Under the pieces are notes generated by a model that saw only the letters and a list, made by a program, of their open reading frames with translations, searched no databases and was not told where the DNA came from. This document shows, in pieces, positions 16,372 to 25,132 of a stretch of DNA of 64,000 bases; the first letter of the stretch is position 1, and each line of letters starts with the position of its first letter. Position numbers and translations under genes: made by a program. The DNA is from DATBLE01 sp963808815 (GTDB lineage: Bacteria; Actinomycetota; Thermoleophilia; Gaiellales; Gaiellaceae): positions 186,001-250,000 of the forward strand of contig CAWEGI010000013.1 of assembly GCA_963808815.1 (NCBI GenBank), written 5' to 3'.

Positions 16372-17449
16372 GTGCTCTGGGACCCCGACGCGCACGAACC
16401 GCTCGTCCAGGAGCCGTGGGACGAGGATCGAGCCCGTACTGCGATCCGGACGATCGCTGCCGATGCCGAGGACGCCTTCGCCGACGGCTGGCCCGCCCAC
16501 CCCGCCGATGTCGACGCCGGCGAACCCGGCCCGTGGGGCGGGCTCTACCTCGGTGGCGCGGGCGTCGTCGACGCACTGCGCCGGCTGGCAGAGCGTGGTC
16601 TCGTCGAGCTCCGGCGCGACTACGTCCCGTACGTGGACCGCCTCGAGCCCGACGAGCGAGGGCCCAAGCTTGCTGGCCGGCGAGACCGGCGTCCTGCTCG
16701 TACGGCAGCGCCTGTCGCCCTCGTCCGTGACGCTCGAGCGCCTGCGCGACCTCGTCGCCGCGAACGAGGGCGACGACCACCGCGAGCTGGTCTGGGGGAG
16801 CCCCGGGACGATGCTCGTCGCGAGCGAGCTCGGCTTCGGGGATCTCTGGCACGCCTCGGCCGAGAGCCTCCTCGCCGCCCGCGACCCGGAGACGGGCCTG
16901 TGGGAGCAGAACCTCCACGGCAGAGTCGACCGGCACCTGGGCGCAGCCCACGGTTTCGCCGGCTGCGTACTGGCGCTCGGCGGGCTCGACGGCGCGGCCG
17001 AGACCGCCCGCCGCTACGCGGTGGTGGAGGACGGCCTGGCGAACTGGCCGCCCCACGACGACGGCTCGCTCGTCCGTAACGGCACGATCCGGGTGCAGTG
17101 GTGCCACGGCGCCCCGGGGATGATCACGTCGCTCGGGGATCTTCTCGACGAGGACCTCGCGCTCGCCGGCGGCGAGCTGACGTGGCGGGCGGGTCCGGCT
17201 GCCAAGGGAGCGGGCCTCTGTCACGGGACCGCCGGCAACGGCCACGCTTTCCTCACCCTGTTCGAGCGCACAGGTGACGAGCGCTGGCTCGACCGAGCCC
17301 GCCGGTTCGCCGTCCACTCGATCGCGCAGGTCGAACGCGCACGCGCCGACCACGGGATGGGCCGCTACACCCTGTGGACCGGTGATCCCGGGACTGCGCT
17401 CTACCTCGCCGACTGCATCGACGGAGCCGGGCGGCTGCCGCTTCCCTAG
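16372..17449 (+). pseudogene. LanC-like (GCL) zinc protein, apparent +1 frameshift
   Basis: From the GTG at 16372 the first frame covers GPWGGLYLGGAGVVDALRRL; near the G run at 16660-16662 homology moves one frame on (SLLAGETGVLLV) to the stop at 17449. The second part holds the LANCL hallmarks: WGSPGTM, LGAAHGFAG, QWCHGAPG (zinc Cys-His), LCHGTAGN (second Cys-His) and YTLWTGDPGTALYL. Removing one G would give a protein of about 358 aa. No lanthipeptide precursor or dehydratase lies nearby, so this is a stand-alone LanC-like protein. Indel error or true disruption is undecided. Confidence 0.75.
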
Positions 17450-17763
17450 CCGCGGCGCGCGAACGCCCAGAGGGCGAGCGCGGCGATGCCGGCGACCACC
17501 TGCCAGCCGAGCAGCATCCGGCCGACGTCGATCGCGGGCTTCCAACTGACCTCGCCGTCCTTGATCACGTAGGCGCCGACCGGCCGCGCGCGCAGCCCGA
17601 AGCCGCCGCCGCCGTTGTCCTCGCTGTCGCCGCCTCCTCCACCGCCACCTCCGACCGACGCCGCCGGAATCACGACGACGCCCTCCTGCTCGATCGGGTC
17701 GCCGTACACCCGCCGCACCGTGATCGAGTCGCGGACGCCGCTCAGGAGCTCAACCGGGTTCAT
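17446..17763 (-). CDS. GerW/YtfJ-like sporulation-family protein with C-terminal membrane helix
   Basis: 105 aa. The segment RRVYGDPIEQEGVVVIPAASV, then a glycine-rich loop and GLRARPVGAYVIKDGEVSWKPAIDV, matches the Spore_YtfJ (GerW) family. A single hydrophobic helix near the C-terminus (MLLGWQVVAGIAALALWAFA) suggests membrane anchoring. It starts inside the enoyl-CoA hydratase stop (ATGA) and shares a CTAG stop with the convergent LanC-like gene. The cellular role outside spore formers is unknown. Confidence 0.75.
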   Translation of the reverse strand: MNPVELLSGVRDSITVRRVYGDPIEQEGVVVIPAASVGGGGGGGGDSEDNGGGGFGLRARPVGAYVIKDGEVSWKPAIDVGRMLLGWQVVAGIAALALWAFARRG

Positions 17764-18584
17764 TCCTTCTCCTTTCGTCGCTGGAGGAAGCCCTGTACCC
17801 CCTCCGCCGCCTCGTCACTCAGCATCGACAGCGCCAGCCAGTCGCGTGCATGGCCGATCGTTCCGTGCCAGGCCAGGTCGCGGAAGAAGTCGAGCTGGTG
17901 CTTCGCGTAACGGGTCATCAGCGGGAGCCGGGCGGCCAGCTTCTCGACCAGCTCGTCGACGGCCGCGTCGAGCTCCTCGGGCGGAACGGCCCGGTTGACC
18001 AGCCCCCACTCGAGCGCCTGCGCAGCCGGGATCTCGTCGCAGAGCAGGATGATCTCGCGGGCCCGGCGGTCGCCGACGATCAGCGGCAGCCACTGCGTCG
18101 CGCCCGCCGCCGGCACCGAGCCGTGCTGGAGGCCGACGTGGCGGATGAACGCGTGGTCGACCATCACCGCGAGGTCGCAGGCCATCTGGAGCTCGTTGCC
18201 GCCCCCGACGCAGACCCCGTTGATACGCGCGACCGTCGGCTTGCCGATCCTGCGCAGAGCGGTGACACCGGCGTCCATCGCGCCGAACCACTTCCAGTAC
18301 TCCCGCTCGTTCCCGACGTAGCCCTCTTCCGCCCAGGCGCGCAGGTTCGCGCCCACGCAGAAGGCTCGCCCTGCGCCGGTGAGGACGACGACACGGATCT
18401 CGTCGTCCCACGACGCGTCCTCGCAGGCCCGGGCGAGCTCGCGCAGCATCCGGAAGTCGAACGCATTCAGTACCTCCGGCCGGTTGAGCGTGATCGTGGC
18501 GCGCGGCGGTGCCTTCTCGTAGAGGATCGACTCGAAGCCGAGCTCGTCGGCCGGCCGCGGAGCGGGGCGTTCCGGTTCGCTCAC
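17760..18584 (-). CDS. Enoyl-CoA hydratase/isomerase family protein
   Basis: 274 aa from the GTG at 18584, which overlaps the stop of the EthD gene (GTGA). Crotonase motifs: NRPEVLNAFDFRMLREL, FCVGANLRAWAEE and NGVCVGGGNELQMACDLAVM, and the glutamate-poor AAGATQWLPLIVG region where the second acid usually lies. The length and central insertion (YVGNEREYWKWFGAM) point to a ring-processing or branched substrate and not standard short-chain hydration. Substrate unknown. Confidence 0.78.
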   Translation of the reverse strand: MSEPERPAPRPADELGFESILYEKAPPRATITLNRPEVLNAFDFRMLRELARACEDASWDDEIRVVVLTGAGRAFCVGANLRAWAEEGYVGNEREYWKWFGAMDAGVTALRRIGKPTVARINGVCVGGGNELQMACDLAVMVDHAFIRHVGLQHGSVPAAGATQWLPLIVGDRRAREIILLCDEIPAAQALEWGLVNRAVPPEELDAAVDELVEKLAARLPLMTRYAKHQLDFFRDLAWHGTIGHARDWLALSMLSDEAAEGVQGFLQRRKEKE

Positions 18585-18863
18585 TCGTCGATCACGACGA
18601 CCTGCGCCGAGAACGGGATCCCCATCGTCGCCGCGTCCTTGCCCGTGGCCGCGAACTCCGGCGAGTTCGCCACCTGCTGAAACGACTCCATGTCCGGAAA
18701 CTCGAACTCGGCGTAGTGGTGGAAACGCTGCCTCGCCGACCGGGGTCGCGACGATCTTGCCGTGACGAAACGTGGCCGGAATCTGACTGACGAACTCGTC
18801 CAGGTGCTGTTGGTAGCGCTCCGGGTCGACGTCACCCTCGTACAGGACGAACGCGCGGACCAT
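18581..18863 (-). pseudogene. EthD-domain protein, apparent frameshift
   Basis: From the ATG at 18863 the frame reads MVRAFVLYEGDVDPERYQQH, then DEFVSQIPATFRHGKIVATPVG. At about 18725-18745 homology continues in the next frame as RFHHYAEFEFPDMESFQQVA and ends VVVIDE at 18581. Together they form a dimeric alpha-beta barrel EthD protein of about 93 aa; such proteins accompany ring-degrading enzymes. It heads an overlapping unit with the enoyl-CoA hydratase and GerW-like genes. A single-base indel explains the break. Confidence 0.7.
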
Positions 18864-18910
18864 GTGGACTCCTTGGCTCGGGAACAGCTTGAGCCTAATA
18901 GGGTTGACCG

Positions 18911-19360
18911 GTGTCCGGCGGCACTGCGCTCGCAGTCGTGATGTCGGTCTCGGCCGGCTTCGCCGGGTCGATCCAGGCCGCGGTCCTCGGTCGCCTCGGC
19001 GATCGGGTGGGCACGGTCGAGGCGGTTGGCTTCTCGACGCTCGTCGCCGGCGCGACCGGGATCCTGGTGCTGCTCGTCGCGCGCCGCAGCCTGCACGGCG
19101 TCGGCGCGTCTGTCCACCAGCCGCTCTGGATGTGGCTCGGCGGCATCCTCAGCGCGTTCATCGTCCTCTCGATCACGTTCGCCGCGCCGAAGATCGGGGT
19201 CGCCGCCGCGATCGGGCTCGTGATCACCGGCAATCTGGTCGTCGCTGCCGCGATCGACCGCTTCGGCTGGTTCGGCGTGTCGCCGATCCCGCTCGACTGG
19301 ACGCGGGTGGTCGGAATCCTGCTGCTCGCCGGCGGGGCGGCGCTGGTGCTGAGGAAATAG
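18911..19360 (+). CDS. Small membrane transporter, YdcZ/DUF606-like (DMT superfamily)
   Basis: 149 aa from the GTG at 18911. Five hydrophobic helices with the family pattern: an N-terminal GFAGSIQAAVLGRLGDRVGTVEAVGFSTLVAG helix pair, and a central WLGGILSAFIVLSITFAAPKIG motif typical of YdcZ (half-size DMT proteins, often working as dimers). Substrate unknown. It converges with the xanthine dehydrogenase operon, separated by a hairpin. Confidence 0.72.
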   Translation: MSGGTALAVVMSVSAGFAGSIQAAVLGRLGDRVGTVEAVGFSTLVAGATGILVLLVARRSLHGVGASVHQPLWMWLGGILSAFIVLSITFAAPKIGVAAAIGLVITGNLVVAAAIDRFGWFGVSPIPLDWTRVVGILLLAGGAALVLRK

Positions 19361-19366
19361 CGTGGC

Positions 19367-19387
19367 GACCCCTCGATCTGCGGGGTC
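19367..19387. terminator. Possible bidirectional terminator hairpin
   Basis: GACCCC and GGGGTC (19367-19372 and 19382-19387) form a 6-bp stem over a 9-nt loop between the convergent transporter and xanthine dehydrogenase genes, overlapping the latter's stop. A second short GC hairpin follows (GCCCC-TTCC-GGGGGC). Confidence 0.4.
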
Positions 19388-21794
19388 AGCCCCTTCCGGG
19401 GGCAGACCCTAGGCCGACGATGTCGTCCGGCCGCACCGGCACCCGTGTCAGTCCGCGGCCGGTCGCATCGCGGAGTGCCGAGACGATCGCCGCCGTCGAG
19501 ACGACCGTCGGCGGCTCGCCGACGCCCTTCACGCCGTACGGCGCGTCCGGCTCCGGAACCTCGATCAGCTCGCTGACCACCGGCGGCATGTCGAGGGCGG
19601 TCGGGATCAGGTAGTCGGTGAAGCTCGCGTTCGTGATCAGCCCGTCGCGGGTCTGGATCTCCTCCATCAGCGCGAGCCCGAGCCCCTGCGCGGTTCCGCC
19701 TTCGATCTGGCCTTCGACCGCCTGCGGGTTGATCGCCTTGCCGACGTCCTGAGCCGTCCCGATCCAGACGACACGCGTGAGGCCGAGCTCGACGTCGACC
19801 TCGGCGACGACCCGCATCGCCGAAACCGCAAGGGCGACGTGGGAGCGCTCGCCGGTGGTCTGGCCGGTCTCCGGATCGAGCGGCCAGGTGCGCGGATGGT
19901 GGTAGACGCGCTCGACATCGATCTCCCGTGCGCCGGTGCGGCTCCGTTCTTCGAGCGCCGCCCGACAGGCGAGCTGAACGGCACCGGCAACCATGTACGT
20001 GAGCCGCGAGGCCGATGCCGACCCGGCGGAGTCCACCCGCGCCGTCCCGACCGGCGCGATCGTGACGTCGTCCATCGCGAGCTCCGTCCGCGCGACCTGC
20101 CGGATCACGCCGTCGACGCCCTGGCCGACCTCGGCCGCGGCGCAGTGGATCTCGGCCGCGTCGCCGGTGAGGACGACCCGGGCGGCGCAGAAGTCGTCGA
20201 AGCCCTCGGAGTAGCAGATGTTCTTGAAGCCGACCGCGAAGCCCGTGCCCCGCTTCACGCCCTGGCCCCGGGTCGTGTTCCCTGCTCCGCCCGGTAGCCG
20301 GATCGGGTCGCGCGGCAACTCCTCGGGCGGCGGCACCTCGAGGGCGGCGGCGCGGCGAATGACCTCTGCCACAGGCAGAGAGCCGCTGACGACCTGGCCG
20401 GTCGGCAGCGTGTCGCCGGGGGCGAGTGCGTTCAACAGCCGTAGCTCCACCGGGTCGATGTCGAGGGCAGCGGCGAGCTTGTCCATCTGCGCCTCCGCGG
20501 CGAAGCAGGTCTGCACCGCGCCGAAGCCGCGCATCGCGCCGCACGGCGGATTGTTGGTGTAGACGCAGGTCGACTCGATCAGGGCGTTCGGCACGTCGTA
20601 GGGACCGCAGGCGAAGGACGCCGCGTTCGAGGTGACGGCCGTGGACGACGAGGCGTAGGCGCCGCCGTCGAGAAGGATGCGCGCCTGCACCGAGACGAGC
20701 CTGCCGGCGCGGGTGGCGCGGTGCTTCATCCAGATGCGGGCGGGGTGGCGGTGGACGTGGCCGACGAACGACTCCTCGCGGCCGTAGACGAGCTTCACCG
20801 GCCGGGCGGTGTGCAACGCGAGCAGGGCGCCGTGGATCTGCATCGAGAGGTCCTCGCGGCCTCCGAAAGCGCCGCCGACGCCGGCGAGGTGGATCCGCAC
20901 CTGCTCGGGCTGGAGGCCGAGGCATGGAGCGACCTGGTCGCGGTCGACGTGCAGCCACTGCGTGGCTACGTGGATGTCGACGCCGCCCTCGCCGTCCGGG
21001 ATCGCGAGACCCGACTCGGGCCCGAGGAACGCCTGGTCCTGGATCCCGACCTCGTACTCGCCCTCGACCGAGACGTCCGCCGGCGCGTCGGCGTCGCCGT
21101 GCCGGATGACGAGGTGGCGCACGACGTTCGGGCGCGGATCGGCGCGGTAGCCGTGTCCCATCGTCGGGCGGTCCGGGTGGAGCGGCTCCCGCTCGGTGGC
21201 GCTGCGCGGATCGATGACCGGCTCGAGCGGCTCGTACTCGACGCGGACCTTCTCGGCCGCCCGGCGCGCCTGCTCCGGGTGCTCCGCCGCGACCAGCGCG
21301 ACCGGCTCGCCGAAGTAGCGGACGCGGTCGATCGCCAGTACGGGCTGGTCGGGGAACTCGAGCCCGTACAGCTTCTGGCCGGGAACATCGTCGTGCGTGA
21401 GCACGGCGTGGACACCGGACATCGCAAGGGCCTCGGCGATGTCGATCGCGACGATGCGGGCATGTGCGTGCGGGCTCCGGACCGTGTGCCCCCAGAGCAT
21501 CCCGGCCGCCCACAGGTCGCTGGCATAGGCGAACCGGCCCGTGGTCTTCGGCACACCGTCGGCGCGCGGGACGACCTCGCCGATGCGGCCGACCTCGAGC
21601 CGCCGGGGCGCCGTGGTCACGGCCTCTCTCGCGCGCGCACCCCTCCCCACGTCCCCACCCTGGGTGGGGATGGGTTCGTTCCCCCCGCCACCCGACATCG
21701 ACGATATCGCGGCCGGGCTCACGTGTCCGTGACGGCCCCGTGCCGAGTCCGCGCCGATTCCTCCACCGCCGTCGGTCCCCCGCCTCGAGGTCAC
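19386..21794 (-). CDS. Xanthine dehydrogenase, molybdenum-binding large subunit
   Basis: 802 aa from the GTG at 21794 (GTGA overlap with the Fe-S gene). Later starts at 21698 or 21620 are plausible because the first about 58 residues are Gly-rich and homology starts at GRIGEVVPRADGVPKTTGRF. Molybdopterin motifs include GVGGAFGGRED, AMRGFGAVQ (xanthine dehydrogenase type; CO dehydrogenases have AYRCSFR) and the active-site Glu in KGVGEPP near the C-terminus. It oxidises hypoxanthine/xanthine to urate with the two small subunits. It is last in a seven-gene operon behind a purine importer. Confidence 0.88.
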   Translation of the reverse strand: MTSRRGTDGGGGIGADSARGRHGHVSPAAISSMSGGGGNEPIPTQGGDVGRGARAREAVTTAPRRLEVGRIGEVVPRADGVPKTTGRFAYASDLWAAGMLWGHTVRSPHAHARIVAIDIAEALAMSGVHAVLTHDDVPGQKLYGLEFPDQPVLAIDRVRYFGEPVALVAAEHPEQARRAAEKVRVEYEPLEPVIDPRSATEREPLHPDRPTMGHGYRADPRPNVVRHLVIRHGDADAPADVSVEGEYEVGIQDQAFLGPESGLAIPDGEGGVDIHVATQWLHVDRDQVAPCLGLQPEQVRIHLAGVGGAFGGREDLSMQIHGALLALHTARPVKLVYGREESFVGHVHRHPARIWMKHRATRAGRLVSVQARILLDGGAYASSSTAVTSNAASFACGPYDVPNALIESTCVYTNNPPCGAMRGFGAVQTCFAAEAQMDKLAAALDIDPVELRLLNALAPGDTLPTGQVVSGSLPVAEVIRRAAALEVPPPEELPRDPIRLPGGAGNTTRGQGVKRGTGFAVGFKNICYSEGFDDFCAARVVLTGDAAEIHCAAAEVGQGVDGVIRQVARTELAMDDVTIAPVGTARVDSAGSASASRLTYMVAGAVQLACRAALEERSRTGAREIDVERVYHHPRTWPLDPETGQTTGERSHVALAVSAMRVVAEVDVELGLTRVVWIGTAQDVGKAINPQAVEGQIEGGTAQGLGLALMEEIQTRDGLITNASFTDYLIPTALDMPPVVSELIEVPEPDAPYGVKGVGEPPTVVSTAAIVSALRDATGRGLTRVPVRPDDIVGLGSAPGRG

Positions 21795-22246
21795 GCTCCG
21801 GCCGCCAGTCTGACCGCGTCGAAGATCTTGGCGTATCCAGTGCAGCGGCAGAGGTTGCCGGACAGCGCCTCGCGGATCTCGTCGTCGCTCGGACTCGGCA
21901 CCCGCGCAAGCAGGTCGGCCGTGGCGACCACCAGGCCGGGCGTGCAGAAGCCGCACTGTACGGCGCCCGCCTCGACGAACGCCGCCTGCACCGGGTGCAA
22001 CTCGTCTTCGTCGGCGAGACCTTCGACGGTGACCACCGCGTGGCCTTCGGCCTGCGCCGCGAGCACGAGACAGGCGCAGACCAGCGTGCCGTCGAGCATG
22101 ACCGAGCACGACCCGCATTCACCTTGCTCGCACGCGTTCTTCGAGCCGGGCAGACCGAGCCGCTCACGGAGCGCGTAGAGCAGACTCTCGCCGGGCCAGA
22201 CGTCGGCCTCGCGCGCCTCGCCGTTGACGGTCAGCTCGATCCTCAC
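21791..22246 (-). CDS. Xanthine dehydrogenase, 2Fe-2S subunit
   Basis: 151 aa. Two 2Fe-2S clusters are predicted. The N-terminal plant-ferredoxin-type site is CEQGECGSC followed by a later Cys (TLVCACLV); the C-terminal helical site is CGFCTPG and CRCTGY. It carries electrons from the molybdenum centre to FAD. Length is standard for this subunit (PucE/XdhC type). It overlaps both neighbours by start-stop coupling. Confidence 0.93.
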   Translation of the reverse strand: MRIELTVNGEAREADVWPGESLLYALRERLGLPGSKNACEQGECGSCSVMLDGTLVCACLVLAAQAEGHAVVTVEGLADEDELHPVQAAFVEAGAVQCGFCTPGLVVATADLLARVPSPSDDEIREALSGNLCRCTGYAKIFDAVRLAAGA

Positions 22247-23034
22247 CCCAGGCAGCGCTCCAGCGCTCTTGTTGCCAGAACGTGCAGCGCGTGCCGCCGG
22301 TAGTCGGCCGTTCCCCGCACGTCGTCGATCGGGCTCGACGCCTCCACCACGCGCTCCGCGAACGAAGGCGCCTCCTCGATCGGGCAGCTCACGAGCCCCG
22401 CCACCGGTCCGGCCGACCCGAACGACGCCCGCAACTCCCCGCGCTCGCGGTCCGCGGCAACGGCGAGCGAGCAGACCGCGATCACCATCGCGTTCCGCGG
22501 CCCGACCTTCATGAACGTCTGCACGGCGCCGGAGGGCACGACCCGAACCGCGGTGATCAGCTCGTCCGGAGCGGTGGCGTTCTGCTTGGGACCGACCAGG
22601 AACTCGCGCAGAGGCAGCGTCCGGGCTCCACGCACGGACGTGACCTCCACCGACGCCTCCTCGACGAGCAGCGGCGGCAGCGCGTCGCCCGCCGGCGAGG
22701 CGGTGCCGAGGTTGCCGCCGAGCGTGCCGCGGTTACGGATCTGGGGCGAGCCGACCGTGCGCGACGCCTCGGCGAGCGCGGGCAGGAGCTCGGCGAGCGG
22801 CGGCTCCATCGCCTCGGCATAGGTCAGGCCCGACCCGAGCCGCAGCCCGCCGTTGTCCCGCGACCAGCCGCGCAGCTCCGGAATCTCGTTCAGGTTCACG
22901 AGCAGCTCGGGACGGCGGCGGTCGAAGTTCAGCTCGACCATCACGTCCGTGCCGCCCTGGATCGGCACGGCCTCCGGGTGCTCGGCCTTCACGCGCAGCG
23001 CCTCGTCGAGGCTGGTGGGACTGACGACCTCCAT
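22243..23034 (-). CDS. Xanthine dehydrogenase, FAD-binding subunit
   Basis: 263 aa from the ATG at 23034, overlapping the upstream permease stop (ATGA). FAD motifs of the family: IQGGTDVMVELN and RNRGTLGGNLGTASPAGD. The C-terminal CO-dehydrogenase flavoprotein-type domain runs to the end. It delivers electrons to NAD or another acceptor. The frame is open upstream, but homology begins at MEVVSPTSLDEAL. Confidence 0.92.
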   Translation of the reverse strand: MEVVSPTSLDEALRVKAEHPEAVPIQGGTDVMVELNFDRRRPELLVNLNEIPELRGWSRDNGGLRLGSGLTYAEAMEPPLAELLPALAEASRTVGSPQIRNRGTLGGNLGTASPAGDALPPLLVEEASVEVTSVRGARTLPLREFLVGPKQNATAPDELITAVRVVPSGAVQTFMKVGPRNAMVIAVCSLAVAADRERGELRASFGSAGPVAGLVSCPIEEAPSFAERVVEASSPIDDVRGTADYRRHALHVLATRALERCLG

Positions 23035-24008
23035 CAGCGTTCCTCGCGGACGTACGGTACGCCGAGCGCCGCCGGGGCCCCCAGGCGCTTGCGTCCGAGC
23101 CCGGCCGAGACGATCACCAGCACGACGATGGTCATGATGTACGGCAGCGCATTCAGCACCTCGGGCTTGATCTTGTACCCGTGGGCCTGGAGGGCGGAGG
23201 GCAGGCCTCCGGACAGCCCGCCGAACAGATAGGCGCCGACGAGGCACAGCTCGGGACGCCAGAACGCGAAGATCACGAGCGCGATCGCAATCCACCCCGC
23301 GCCGCCGACCAGCGAGTCGCCGTCGGTCCACCCGGGAGTGATCGCCAGGCTGTAGCAGGCGCCGCCGATCCCGGCGAGCGCCCCGCCGGCGAGGACGTGC
23401 GCGTACCGGTACCGGGTGACGCTGACCCCCATCGCGTCGGCGGCGCCGGGCGCCTCGCCGATCGCACGCACGTTCAGGCCGATGCGCGTGCGCATCAGGT
23501 AGAAGGCGATCAGGGCGACCATCACCCACGAGAAGTACACGAGCGCCGACTGGTGGAACAGCACCGGCCCGACGATCGGGACGTTCCCCAGCCCGAACAC
23601 GTTCATATCGCTGAACTGGTGCTTCGGCGGCAGGTCGGCGAGTCCGAGATCATTGCCGAGGTACGACGCCAGGCCGAGGCCGCCGCAGAAGATCGTGAGC
23701 GCAAGCCCCGAGACGATCTGGCTGGCCCGCAGCGTGATTGCAAGGAAGGCGAGGATGCAGGAGACGACCGCGCCGGCGAAGGCGGCGGTCAGCACCGCGA
23801 GCGGCAGGACGAGACCGGTCGGCCCCGGGCCACGCTGCATCGCCCAGAACCCCATCACCGCCCCGATCAGCATCATCCCCTCGACACCGAGGTTGAGCAC
23901 CCCGGACCGCTCGGCGAGCAGCTCACCGAGCGCCGCGAAGAGGATCGGCGTCCCGTAGACGACTGCCTGCGCGAGCACGAGGACGACGAGGGTGTCGTTG
24001 ACGCTCAC
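23034..24008 (-). CDS. ABC permease, nucleoside/purine type (NupQ/YufQ-like)
   Basis: 324 aa from the GTG at 24008, coupled to the preceding permease stop. Eight to ten hydrophobic segments with family stretches YGTPILFAALGELLAERSGV and NLGVEGMMLIGA. Its C-terminal half resembles RbsC-like permeases. With the other permease it forms the channel of a BMP-type importer for nucleosides or purine bases, consistent with the xanthine dehydrogenase genes that follow. Confidence 0.87.
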   Translation of the reverse strand: MSVNDTLVVLVLAQAVVYGTPILFAALGELLAERSGVLNLGVEGMMLIGAVMGFWAMQRGPGPTGLVLPLAVLTAAFAGAVVSCILAFLAITLRASQIVSGLALTIFCGGLGLASYLGNDLGLADLPPKHQFSDMNVFGLGNVPIVGPVLFHQSALVYFSWVMVALIAFYLMRTRIGLNVRAIGEAPGAADAMGVSVTRYRYAHVLAGGALAGIGGACYSLAITPGWTDGDSLVGGAGWIAIALVIFAFWRPELCLVGAYLFGGLSGGLPSALQAHGYKIKPEVLNALPYIMTIVVLVIVSAGLGRKRLGAPAALGVPYVREER

Positions 24009-25132
24009 TTCGCCACCTCCGCTTCGGCGGCGGGCGCCGACCGCCGCACGAAGCGCACGCGATAGCGGATCAGGAGCTCGCCGCCGAGCGTACAGAACAG
24101 GATGATCCCCTCGAGAACCCCGACCAGCGCCGTCGGGAAGTCGGGGCCCTGGAGGTAGAGGCCCGCGTTCTGGAGCCCGCCGATCAACACGCCGACCAGG
24201 ACGACAGCAAGCGGGTTGTAGCGCGCGAGGGCGGCAACGACGATCCCGGTGTAGCCGAAGGCCGCGCCCTGGAGCCCCTGGGGGCTGGCGTCGAGCACGT
24301 GCGAGAAGTCGCCGACCTGGCTGGCTCCACCGAGGCCGGCGACGAGGCCCGAGAGGCCCATCACCGCGAGGATCTTCCGGCGGGTCCGCATGCCCGAGTA
24401 GCGGGCCGCGCGAGGCGAGTCGCCGATCACGCTCATCTCGAAGCCGAACCGCGTCTTCCGGAAGAGCACCCACAGCCCGATCGCAACGCCGATCGCGAGC
24501 AGGAACCCGAAGGGGATGATGATGTCGCGAGGCGAGAGGGTCGGCCAGAACTGACTGGGGGCGAGGGGCACGGCCTGCGGGAACGACCTGGCCTCGATCG
24601 TCGACACATCACGCCATGGTGAGGCGCTGTCGAAGATGAGGTACGTCAACAGCTCTCCGGCGACGTAGTTGAGCATCAACGTCGTGATGATCTCGTTCGT
24701 CCTTGCGAACGCCTTTAGCGCACCCGGAATGAGCGCCCAGAGCGCGCCGCCGACCCCGCCGCAGACGCACATGGCCACGATCGTCACCGTGGTCGACACG
24801 CCGGGGCCGAGCCAGATCGCGATCCCCGTGGCGCAGATCGCGCCGAGGTAGAGCTGGCCCTCGGCGCCGATGTTGAACAGGTTCATCCGGAACGCGGTCG
24901 CGGCGGCGAGTCCGGTGAAGAGCAGCGGCGTCGCCGACATCAGCGTCGCGGTCCAGGCGGCGCTGCCGACGAAGGCCGCGTTGAACAGCCGGCGGTAGGT
25001 GTCGATCGGGTTGTGCCCGGTGGCGAGCAGCACGACAGCCATCACGAGGAACGCGACGACGAGCGACCCGACCGGAACGGCGACGCTGAGCCAGCGCGGC
25101 TGGTCGAGCCGACGCTCGATCTTGACCATCAC
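24005..25132 (-). CDS. ABC permease, nucleoside/purine type (NupP/YufP-like)
   Basis: 375 aa, ATG at 25132 overlapping the ATPase stop. Typical segments are AFRMNLFNIGAEGQLYLG, FARTNEIITTLMLNYVA and a late AFGYTGIVVAALARYNP, matching the larger permease of Bmp/Nup-type transporters. Multi-pass inner membrane protein. The partner is the downstream permease. Confidence 0.87.
   Translation of the reverse strand: MMVKIERRLDQPRWLSVAVPVGSLVVAFLVMAVVLLATGHNPIDTYRRLFNAAFVGSAAWTATLMSATPLLFTGLAAATAFRMNLFNIGAEGQLYLGAICATGIAIWLGPGVSTTVTIVAMCVCGGVGGALWALIPGALKAFARTNEIITTLMLNYVAGELLTYLIFDSASPWRDVSTIEARSFPQAVPLAPSQFWPTLSPRDIIIPFGFLLAIGVAIGLWVLFRKTRFGFEMSVIGDSPRAARYSGMRTRRKILAVMGLSGLVAGLGGASQVGDFSHVLDASPQGLQGAAFGYTGIVVAALARYNPLAVVLVGVLIGGLQNAGLYLQGPDFPTALVGVLEGIILFCTLGGELLIRYRVRFVRRSAPAAEAEVAK

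Noticed and set aside
16372..17449. Lanthipeptide biosynthesis cluster suggested by the LanC-like gene
   Set aside because: No precursor peptide, LanB/LanM or transporter nearby; stand-alone LanC-like proteins are widespread.
18895..22167. Very long minus-strand open frame (about 1090 codons) over the xanthine dehydrogenase genes
   Set aside because: Arg/Pro/Ala-rich shadow of the real genes in another frame; no domains and no start signals. High GC makes such frames common.
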